In this document: positions 1-5,352 of the stretch, one piece after another
How the letters are laid out: each line of letters starts with the position of its first letter
How positions within the stretch are numbered: position 1 is the stretch's first letter
NCBI GenBank assembly: GCA_028726925.1
Contig: JAQYPI010000021.1
Span: 1-6,598, forward strand
Length of the DNA stretch: 6,598 nucleotides
Origin: Caryophanales bacterium
GTDB taxonomy: Bacteria > Bacillota_I > Bacilli_A > RFN20 > CAG-826
Reading direction: 5' to 3'
Made by a program: the position numbers and the translations under genes
Notes under the pieces: model-generated
The model's input: only the letters and a program-made list of their open reading frames with translations
Databases searched by the model: none
What the model was told of the DNA's origin: nothing

Positions 1-2
1 GC

Positions 3-95
3 GAGGAAGGCGCGTTCAGCGAAGTCTATCACGCCTATCGCCCCCTCTTGTTTTTCATCATCTCGAATTACGTAAGCGGCAAGGAGGATCGCGAA
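3..95 (+). pseudogene. Remnant resembling sigma-70 family region 2 (ECF-like), truncated
   Basis: The third reading frame is open from the left edge to a stop at 144-146, but only its first 31 codons look like protein. They contain an AF..VY..Y pattern, a hydrophobic stretch (LLFFII) and SGKEDRE. From memory this aligns without gaps to the start of region 2 of ECF sigma factors such as B. subtilis SigW, where an AF-x(9)-Y segment leads to the conserved AED core-binding helix. The match stops at the point where AED should finish, and the following codons in this frame (GSRKRGEPLC) look random. The upstream start lies outside the window, and regions 2.3-4 are absent. No function can remain in so short a piece. 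It could instead be a chance resemblance, because the segment is only about 30 residues long. Confidence 0.45.
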
Positions 96-774
96 GCTCG
101 AGGAAGCCGCAAAAGAGGGGAACCCCTATGCCGTCGTTCTCCTTGATTATGATATCGAAGGGACGGATTCCCTCGAATTGATTCGGATCATCACCTCTTA
201 TCATCCGGAGGTTCTCGCCGTGGGTTGCTATGACGTCGAGACGGTCGAGAAGAAGGCACGCTCCGCAGGCGCGAATTGCTTCTTCCAAAAGCCTTTGTTC
301 TTCTCGGATTTGAATCGGCTACTCCGCGCGAGATACGGGGAATCCATCGCCCTGAGCAAGACGGACGTGTCCGAGGATCTCGTCATGTTCCGCGGGAAAA
401 AGGTCCTCCTCGTCGAGGACAACGAACTCAACCGCGAGATCGCCCTCGCGATCCTCGGGGATTACGGATTCGAGTTCAAGACCGCGGAAAACGGGGCGGA
501 AGCCCTGACCGTCGTCACCGCTTCGGAACCCGGGGACATCGACCTGATCCTGATGGACATCCAGATGCCCGTCATGGATGGTTACGAGACGAGTCGGCGC
601 ATCCGCGCCTTGAGCAACGAGTCCTTGGCCTCCATCCCCATCATCGCGATGACCGCGAACGCCTTCGACGACGACAAAAAAGCCGCCATCGATGCCGGCA
701 TGAACGGCTTCATCACGAAACCAATCGAGATCAAGAAGGTCATCGACGCCGTCAAGGGCATCTTTGGTTCTTAA
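91..774 (+). pseudogene. C-terminal tandem receiver domains of a hybrid sensor histidine kinase, 5' truncated
   Basis: This frame encodes two receiver (REC) domains in tandem, the usual tail of multi-domain hybrid histidine kinases. The first is incomplete. It starts just before strand 3, keeps the Asp at 145-147 (LLDYD) and the Lys-Pro at 289-294, but has Cys where the switch Ser/Thr normally sits (226-228). Its N-terminal acidic pair should lie near position 10 and is missing. The frame is closed by TAA at 73-75, so it cannot extend left. The second REC is complete: VEDN at 412-423, phospho-acceptor Asp at 556-558 in LMDIQMPVMDG, Thr at 652-654 and Lys at 718-720. The sensor, HisKA and ATPase domains are absent, so the kinase as a whole is dead or chimeric. 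An ATG at 385 with a weak GAGG upstream (374-377) could start a lone 129-residue CheY-like protein. The gene stops at TAA 772-774, just before a terminator. Confidence 0.8.
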
Positions 775-785
775 GCACAAGTCTT

Positions 786-820
786 GGGGACGGACACAAG
801 TCCGCCCCCTTTTCTTTTTC
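786..820 (+). terminator. Rho-independent terminator after the receiver gene
   Basis: GGGG-A-CGGA (786-794) pairs with TCCGCCCC (801-808), with A790 bulged and a 6-base loop. TTTTCTTTTT follows at once (810-819). It begins 12 bases after the stop of the receiver gene and isolates it from the PPTase gene. Confidence 0.85.
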
Positions 821-823
821 CTT

Positions 824-834
824 TATGGTAAACT
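824..834 (+). promoter_or_regulatory. Candidate -10 region for the PPTase-kinase gene, possibly leaderless
   Basis: TATGGT (824-829) and the overlapping TAAACT (829-834) both resemble -10 boxes. Their expected start points fall at about 836-841, directly on or a few bases before the ATG at 841. No purine-rich ribosome-binding site lies in front of that ATG, and the strong terminator just upstream makes a new promoter here likely. No good -35 is visible because the region is the terminator's T-tract. This is a weak prediction. Confidence 0.35.
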
Positions 835-840
835 TTGACC

Positions 841-2001
841 ATGCCCCCTCGAATACTCCTGTTCTGCGTCACGCCTCTTGAAAACGAATCCTTGTTCCGA
901 AAAGCATATTCCCGAATCGATTCCTACCGTCAAAAACGGGTAGATCGTTACGCGAAAGAAGAAGACAAGCGTCTCGCCCTCGGCGCGGGCTTGCTCCTTT
1001 CTTACCTTCGCAAGAAAGAAGGCATCGAGGCGCCCCTCGTTTACAACGAGCACGGGAAAGCCTATTTCGAGGGCAATCCCCTCTATTTCAATCTCTCCCA
1101 TTCCGGGTCCTATGTCGCCCTCGCCTATGACAAACTGGATCTAGGCGTGGACATCGAGGCGCACCGCGAGGTCGATGAAGGCATCTTCCCCAAGGTGTTC
1201 ACCCCCGTGGAGCAAGCTTTGCTCCATCAAAAGGAAGGGGAGGCCAAAAAAGCGATGTTCTTCCGTCTTTGGACGGAGAAAGAGAGTTACCTCAAGGCCG
1301 TCGGCGTCGGTTTGTCCAAACCCCTTTCATCCGTGGATTTCTCCGCCCACGCAGGCCAGGATGCGTTCTTACATCAGGATGAGGATGCCGCGCTTTCCTT
1401 TTCTTGCTTATCCGCCCCTCGAGGCTATTCCCTTTGCCTTGCCGCGGTGAATGGAGCCGCCCCCGAGGTGAAAGAACTCACCTTGGGAGACATCCTTCCC
1501 ACGACGATGAAAGTGAACGAAAACGCCTACCGTATCCTCTCCTTTTTGGGAAAAGGAAAGGGAGGTCATTCCTTTTTGGCCAAGAGAAACGGCGCGAAGG
1601 TCGTCGTGAAATGCATCCATCACGATCCTTGCGATTACTATTCCTTCGGCGACAAGCTCGAAAGCGAGAGGCGGGATTACGCCCGGCTCATGGGCGTTGG
1701 AATTCCTATGCCCGCCTTGATCGAAGTCGACGAGAAGAAGGAAAGGATCGTCAAGGAATTCATCGATGGGCAGGACATCCAAAAGGACATCCGCGAAGGA
1801 AAGGATGTTTCGAAGGCCATGAGAATTCTGGAAAGCTGGCTTCCGAAACTTTATGGGGAAGGGCTTAACATCGATTACTACCCGACCAATTTCGTCTTGG
1901 ACGGCAACGCCCTTTATTACATCGATTATGAATGCAACGAATACCATGAAGAATGGGATTTCGAGCATTGGGGCAGGAAGACTTGGGAGGAAACGAAATG
2001 A
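841..2001 (+). CDS. Sfp-type 4'-phosphopantetheinyl transferase fused to a protein-kinase-fold domain
   Basis: A 386-residue two-domain protein. Residues 1 to about 205 are a phosphopantetheinyl transferase, which moves the phosphopantetheine arm of CoA onto a Ser of carrier proteins. Metal and catalytic residues are present: D104 and E106 in LGVDIE, and E148 and K152 in WTEKESYLK, almost matching Sfp D107/E109/E151/K155. Residues about 220-386 resemble small atypical kinases. They show a Gly-rich loop (G237, G239, G241, G242), a VAIK-like K257, a catalytic-loop-like D345 with N350 (IDYYPTN), and a metal-binding-like D362 (IDYE). Domain 2 is about 165 residues, shorter than a canonical kinase, so its substrate is unknown. 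A TTG at 835 is in frame, but ATG 841 is the better start even though no Shine-Dalgarno precedes it. The gene overlaps the next by 4 bases. The PPTase call is firm; kinase activity is inferred. Confidence 0.88.
   Translation: MPPRILLFCVTPLENESLFRKAYSRIDSYRQKRVDRYAKEEDKRLALGAGLLLSYLRKKEGIEAPLVYNEHGKAYFEGNPLYFNLSHSGSYVALAYDKLDLGVDIEAHREVDEGIFPKVFTPVEQALLHQKEGEAKKAMFFRLWTEKESYLKAVGVGLSKPLSSVDFSAHAGQDAFLHQDEDAALSFSCLSAPRGYSLCLAAVNGAAPEVKELTLGDILPTTMKVNENAYRILSFLGKGKGGHSFLAKRNGAKVVVKCIHHDPCDYYSFGDKLESERRDYARLMGVGIPMPALIEVDEKKERIVKEFIDGQDIQKDIREGKDVSKAMRILESWLPKLYGEGLNIDYYPTNFVLDGNALYYIDYECNEYHEEWDFEHWGRKTWEETK
1985..1990 (+). promoter_or_regulatory. Ribosome-binding site fixing the S66 peptidase start
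   Basis: GGGAGG lies 7 bases before the ATG at 1998, inside the last codons of the PPTase-kinase gene. It selects 1998 over the in-frame ATG at 1953, which would add 15 residues with no family match. The ATGA overlap (1998-2001) points to translational coupling. Confidence 0.8.
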
Positions 2002-3002
2002 GGCAGCCGGAATTCCTGAAGAAGGGCGACAAGATCGCCATGGTCGCGCCGAGCTTCGGCGTGACGACCGAGCCGTATCTGACCCGTTACGAGGCAAGCA
2101 GGAAGAATCTCGAAAAAGAGGGTTTTGTCATTGAGGAAGGCCCCTGCGTCCATTTGGAAGAAGGGGTTGCCGCGAGCGCCTCTGCGCAACGGCGGGCAGA
2201 AGAAGTCATGAACGCTTTTCGAGGGGATGCCTCCCTCGTTTTGAGCGTGGGCGGGGGTGAAACGATGTGCGAGATCCTCCCCTTCCTCGATTTCGATGAG
2301 ATCGCCTCCTTGCCCCCGAAGTGGTTCATGGGATTTTCGGACAACACGAATCTTTGTTTTCCTCTTGCGACCCTCGCGGGCACGATGTCCATCTATGGTC
2401 CCTGCGGGCCCCAATTTTACGCGCGTCCCTTCCGCGGGCCGGAAAAGGATTCCCTGTCCTTGCTAAGAGGGGAAAGGCATCTGGAAGGTTATCCGAAATT
2501 CACGAAGACGAGATCCAATCCGGACCACCCGTTATGGCGTTATCGCTTGACGCAAGAGAAAATCATCGAGCCCCATGGCTATGAAGCCCCGGTCTCCGGC
2601 ACGTTGCTCGGGGGATGCCTCGATTGCCTACTTGGCTTCTGCGGCACCAGATTCGACGCGGTGAAGGAATGGAACGATGCCCATCCAGAAGGGACGATTT
2701 GGTTCCTCGAGGCTTGCGACCTCTCGCCCCTTGGTATTCGACGCGGCCTCTTCCAGCTTCGCGAGGCCGGATGGTTCGAGAACGCCAAGATGTTCCTCAT
2801 AGGGCGCCCGCTTTGCCGCGACGCCGAGATCTTCGGGGTGAACAAGAGGAACGCGGTCCTCGACATCTTGTCGCCACTTGGCGCCCCCATCCTTCTTGAC
2901 GTGGATCTCGGGCACATCGCCCCCTCCCTCCCCATCAAGGTCGGCGCGAGAGCGATCGTTTCCCTGAAAGAAGGGAACATCGTTTATGACTACGCGGAAT
3001 GA
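1998..3002 (+). CDS. S66 family serine peptidase, MccF-like
   Basis: A 334-residue cytoplasmic protein with no signal peptide. The start LKKGDKIAMVAPS and the nucleophile motif GFSDNT are typical of family S66, which includes LD-carboxypeptidase A (murein tetrapeptide recycling) and MccF (microcin C immunity, cleaving peptidyl or aminoacyl sulfamoyl-adenylates). The triad reads S114, E238 and H306. The Ser-Glu and Glu-His gaps are 124 and 68 residues. From memory MccF has S118/E243/H311 (gaps 125 and 68), while P. aeruginosa LdcA has S115/E217/H285 (gaps 102 and 68). W180 falls close to MccF W186, which stacks on the adenine of the substrate, and the length (334) is nearer MccF than LdcA. I therefore favour the MccF-like branch, though peptidoglycan-peptide cleavage cannot be excluded. 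The gene is coupled to the upstream PPTase-kinase gene by an ATGA overlap and a good GGGAGG site. Confidence 0.88.
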   Translation: MRQPEFLKKGDKIAMVAPSFGVTTEPYLTRYEASRKNLEKEGFVIEEGPCVHLEEGVAASASAQRRAEEVMNAFRGDASLVLSVGGGETMCEILPFLDFDEIASLPPKWFMGFSDNTNLCFPLATLAGTMSIYGPCGPQFYARPFRGPEKDSLSLLRGERHLEGYPKFTKTRSNPDHPLWRYRLTQEKIIEPHGYEAPVSGTLLGGCLDCLLGFCGTRFDAVKEWNDAHPEGTIWFLEACDLSPLGIRRGLFQLREAGWFENAKMFLIGRPLCRDAEIFGVNKRNAVLDILSPLGAPILLDVDLGHIAPSLPIKVGARAIVSLKEGNIVYDYAE

Positions 3003-3014
3003 AACGCGTATACT
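2986..3014 (+). promoter_or_regulatory. Sigma-A-like promoter for the cyclophilin gene
   Basis: ATGACT (2986-2991, 4 of 6 to consensus) and TATACT (3009-3014, 5 of 6) are separated by exactly 17 bases. The -35 lies inside the end of the S66 gene and the -10 just after its stop. No terminator separates the genes, so the cyclophilin can be made both from this promoter and by read-through. Confidence 0.6.
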
Positions 3015-3038
3015 ACCCGAAAGGAAAAGGATTGAACT

Positions 3039-3515
3039 ATGATCGTATTAACCATCCAAGGCTTCGGCCAAATCAAAATCAAGACGGACCATGAAAACGC
3101 GCCCATCAGCTCCGAGAATTTCGAGAAGCTCGTGAAGGAAGGCTTCTATAACGGATTGACCTTCCATCGCATCATCAAGGGCTTCATGATCCAGGGCGGT
3201 TGCCCCCTTGGCACCGGGACCGGCGGCCCCGGCTACCACATCAAGGGCGAATTCCGCGCGAACGGCGTGAACAACAAGAGACCGCACGTGCGCGGAACCA
3301 TCTCGATGGCCCGTTCCGGCCACCCGGATTCCGCGGGCAGCCAATTCTTCATCTGCGACGCGAATGACCCGTGGCTCGATGGCCAATATGCCGCGTTCGG
3401 CGAGGTTGTCGAAGGCATGGACGTCGTGGACAAGATCGCCTCGGTCAAAAAAGGCCCTTCCGATCGCCCTTTGACCCCTGTCGTCATCGAAAAAGCCGAG
3501 TGGATCGAAGAATAA
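3039..3515 (+). CDS. Cyclophilin-type peptidyl-prolyl cis-trans isomerase
   Basis: A 158-residue single-domain cyclophilin that speeds Xaa-Pro isomerisation during protein folding. No signal peptide or lipobox is present, so it is cytoplasmic. Active-site residues line up with human cyclophilin A: R44, F49 and Q52 in FHRIIKGFMIQGG (R55/F60/Q63), M90-A91-R92 in GTISMARS, Q102 and F104 in AGSQFF, and W112 in WLDG (W121). The position of CypA H126 is Y117, a change I associate with many bacterial members. The length is normal for bacterial single-domain forms. An AAGG/AAAAGG purine run (3021-3030) ends 8 bases before the ATG. It has its own promoter and ends at a hairpin 30 bases downstream. I assign no symbol because ppiA, ppiB and other paralogues cannot be told apart here. 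Confidence 0.95.
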   Translation: MIVLTIQGFGQIKIKTDHENAPISSENFEKLVKEGFYNGLTFHRIIKGFMIQGGCPLGTGTGGPGYHIKGEFRANGVNNKRPHVRGTISMARSGHPDSAGSQFFICDANDPWLDGQYAAFGEVVEGMDVVDKIASVKKGPSDRPLTPVVIEKAEWIEE

Positions 3516-3545
3516 CTTCGAAACAAAAATCATACGAAAACATAT

Positions 3546-3592
3546 CGCCTTTTATCCCGGGTTACCCTAGAATAAAAGGCGTTGTTTTCTTT
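3546..3592 (+). terminator. Hairpin between cyclophilin and pyrG: terminator, or pyrG leader attenuator
   Basis: CGCCTTTTAT (3546-3555) is perfectly complementary to ATAAAAGGCG (3572-3581), with a 16-base loop containing GGGTTACCC. TTGTTTTCTTT follows (3582-3592). It is most simply the cyclophilin terminator. Because it ends 11 bases before the pyrG ATG and abuts its ribosome-binding site, it could also control pyrG read-through. Confidence 0.65.
3568..3573 (+). promoter_or_regulatory. Candidate pyrG -10 box inside the hairpin
   Basis: TAGAAT matches the -10 consensus at 5 of 6 positions and would start transcripts near GGCG (3578-3581), about 22-25 bases before the pyrG ATG. No recognisable -35 lies at the right distance, so the call is weak. 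The box spans the hairpin loop and the start of its 3' arm. Confidence 0.35.
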
Positions 3593-3602
3593 GGAGGGAA
3601 CT

Positions 3603-5210
3603 ATGGATACCAAATTCATCTTTGTCACGGGCGGGGTTGTCTCCTCCCTTGGAAAAGGGATCAGCGCATCGAGCCTCGGCATGCTCCTGAAACGCCGCGG
3701 CTACCAAGTGTTCATGCAGAAATTCGACCCGTATCTCAACGTGGATCCGGGCACGATGTCGCCCTATCAGCATGGCGAAGTCTACGTCACGGACGACGGG
3801 GCCGAAACCGACCTCGACATCGGGCATTACGAACGCTGGCTCGACGACAATTTCACCAAGGATTCGTCCGTCACCTCCGGCAAGATCTATAACAGCGTCC
3901 TCAAGAAGGAACGCCATGGCGATTATCTCGGCGCCACCGTCCAAGTCATCCCCCACGTCACGGACGAAATCCGCCTCCGCCTCCTTTCCGCCGCGCAGCA
4001 TAGCGGCGCGGACATCGTCATCACCGAGATCGGCGGCACGGTCGGCGATATCGAATCCCTCCCCTTCCTCGAAGCCATCCGCCAAGCCCGCCTTGCCTTT
4101 GGCCCGCGTAACACGTTCTTTCTCCATAACACCCTCGTCCCTTATCTTCGTACCTCCGGCGAAACCAAAACCAAGCCGACGCAGCATAGCGTCAAGGAAT
4201 TGACTGGCCTTGGCATCCAGCCGGACGCCATCATCCTCCGTTCCGAGGTTCCCCTCGACGAGAAGACGAAGGAAAAGGTTTCCCTCTTCTGCAACGTCCC
4301 CCTCGCCGGCGTCTTCGAAGCCGATGACTGCGAATGCCTCTTCGAGCTTCCGGTCCGCCTTCACGACCAAGGAATCGATTCCTATGTCCTCGACCATTTT
4401 GGGATGAGCAAGGAACCGGATGCCAAATTGGACGATTATCTCGCTTTCGTCGACCGCGTCAAAAGCCTCAAGAAGGAAGTCCACATCGCCTTGGTCGGCA
4501 AATACGTGGAACTCCATGACGCTTATCTCTCCGTGCGCGAAGCCCTTCGTTCCGCCGGTTACGCCCTCGACGCCGATGTCAAGATCCACTGGATCAAAGC
4601 CATGGATGTCACGAAGGAGAACGTCGCCTCCCTCCTCCAAGGGTGCGATGGCATCCTCGTCCCCGGTGGTTTCGGCGAGCGCGGCAGCGAAGGAAAGAAA
4701 GAAGCAATCCGCTTCGCCCGCGAGAACAAGATCCCGTATCTTGGCATCTGCTTTGGCATGCAGCTCGCGATGATTGAGTTCGCGGAAAACGTCCTCCATC
4801 TGCCGGAAGCCAACACGACGGAATTCAACCCGAATACCCCGAACCCCATCGTCGATTTCCTCCACGACCAGTATTCCGGGATCGACATGGGCGGGACGCT
4901 TCGCCTCGGCGCTTACGACTGCGCCATCAAGGAAGGCACCCTCGCCTATGAGTGCTATGGCAAATCCCTTGTCCGCGAACGCCATCGTCATCGCTATGAA
5001 TTCAACAACCGCTACCGCGAGATGTTCGAGGCCGCTGGGGTTGTTTTCTCCGGAATCAATCCTCAACAAAACCTCGTCGAAATCGTCGAGATTCCGGACC
5101 ATCCGTTCTTCATTGCCTCGCAATTCCACCCGGAATTCACTTCGAGACCGATGCGCGCAAATCCTTTGTTTTATGGATTTATTCGTGCATCTCTCATGGA
5201 AAAAAAGTAA
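3603..5210 (+). CDS. pyrG: CTP synthase (glutamine-hydrolysing)
   Basis: A 535-residue protein of normal family length. It aminates UTP to CTP using ATP and glutamine, the last step of de novo pyrimidine nucleotide synthesis, in the cytoplasm as a tetramer. Residues 1 to about 270 are the amidoligase domain, with the P-loop-like GGVVSSLGKG (K18), D72 in the DDGAETDLD segment, and EIGGTVGDIES. Residues about 290-535 are a class I glutamine amidotransferase domain, with oxyanion glycines G355-G356 in PGGFGERG, nucleophile C383 in GICFGMQ, and H509/E511 in FHPEF. All catalytic residues are intact. GGAGGG (3593-3598) sits 4-5 bases before ATG 3603; the in-frame TTG at 3582 lies in the hairpin tail and is rejected. 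It is followed by its own terminator, so it is probably transcribed alone. The G-stutter attenuation known for B. subtilis pyrG is not evident here. Confidence 0.98.
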   Translation: MDTKFIFVTGGVVSSLGKGISASSLGMLLKRRGYQVFMQKFDPYLNVDPGTMSPYQHGEVYVTDDGAETDLDIGHYERWLDDNFTKDSSVTSGKIYNSVLKKERHGDYLGATVQVIPHVTDEIRLRLLSAAQHSGADIVITEIGGTVGDIESLPFLEAIRQARLAFGPRNTFFLHNTLVPYLRTSGETKTKPTQHSVKELTGLGIQPDAIILRSEVPLDEKTKEKVSLFCNVPLAGVFEADDCECLFELPVRLHDQGIDSYVLDHFGMSKEPDAKLDDYLAFVDRVKSLKKEVHIALVGKYVELHDAYLSVREALRSAGYALDADVKIHWIKAMDVTKENVASLLQGCDGILVPGGFGERGSEGKKEAIRFARENKIPYLGICFGMQLAMIEFAENVLHLPEANTTEFNPNTPNPIVDFLHDQYSGIDMGGTLRLGAYDCAIKEGTLAYECYGKSLVRERHRHRYEFNNRYREMFEAAGVVFSGINPQQNLVEIVEIPDHPFFIASQFHPEFTSRPMRANPLFYGFIRASLMEKK

Positions 5211-5238
5211 TTTGATTCGCGAATTGCAACATTTCCTG

Positions 5239-5289
5239 AAAAACACCGCAAGAAGGCGTTGGCCAGACTTGCGGTGTTTTTCTTTCGCT
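5239..5289 (+). terminator. Rho-independent terminator of pyrG
   Basis: AAAAACACCGCAAG (5239-5252) pairs perfectly over 14 bases with CTTGCGGTGTTTTT (5268-5281), with a 15-base loop. A T-rich tail (TTTTTCTTTCGCTT) follows. It begins 28 bases after the pyrG stop. The A-rich and T-rich flanks could make it work in both directions. Confidence 0.93.
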
Positions 5290-5317
5290 TTACGCGTATG
5301 CGCGCTAAGCCTATAAT
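5289..5317 (+). promoter_or_regulatory. Strong sigma-A-like promoter for the membrane protein gene
   Basis: TTTACG (5289-5294, 4 of 6) and a perfect TATAAT (5312-5317) are separated by exactly 17 bases. The predicted start is near 5324, giving a leader of about 29 bases with GGAGG at 5342-5346, 6 bases before ATG 5353. The -35 touches the tail of the pyrG terminator. Confidence 0.85.
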
Positions 5318-5319
5318 GT

Positions 5320-5336
5320 GTTCAACAAAAGTGAAC
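5320..5336 (+). repeat. Short inverted repeat at the predicted transcription start
   Basis: GTTCA (5320-5324) and TGAAC (5332-5336) form a 5-base inverted repeat around ACAAAAG. Its place just after the -10 box would suit a repressor operator, or a small RNA stem. It is short enough to be chance. Confidence 0.25.
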
Positions 5337-5352
5337 AATCTGGAGGATTTCC

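Noticed and set aside
58..288. A 76-codon - strand ORF across the receiver remnant
   Set aside because: It is antisense to recognisable receiver sequence and has no start signals or motif.
825..881. An 18-codon ORF starting at ATG 825 that could be a leader peptide for the PPTase gene
   Set aside because: It has no ribosome-binding site, lies in the terminator tail and -10 region, and has no runs of a regulatory codon.
1953..1997. A longer S66 peptidase starting at ATG 1953
   Set aside because: The 15 extra residues are the out-of-frame reading of the upstream gene, and the GGGAGG site at 1985-1990 is placed for ATG 1998.
1507..2001. The kinase-like domain as a separate gene starting at ATG 1507
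   Set aside because: It is in frame with the PPTase domain with no stop between, and the nearest purine run (about 1485-1490) is too far upstream to serve as its ribosome-binding site. An internal start remains possible but unsupported.
3516..3581. B. subtilis-type reiterative-G attenuation of pyrG
   Set aside because: That mechanism needs a transcript starting GGGC upstream of the hairpin. The stretch 3516-3545 has no GGG and no convincing -10 box.
3567..5246. A 559-codon open frame on the - strand across all of pyrG
   Set aside because: It mirrors the pyrG codon phase. Frequent C/G third positions keep the reverse frame free of stops, and its Glu/Asp/Gly/Ala/Val-rich protein has no recognisable motif. 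pyrG itself has all catalytic residues.
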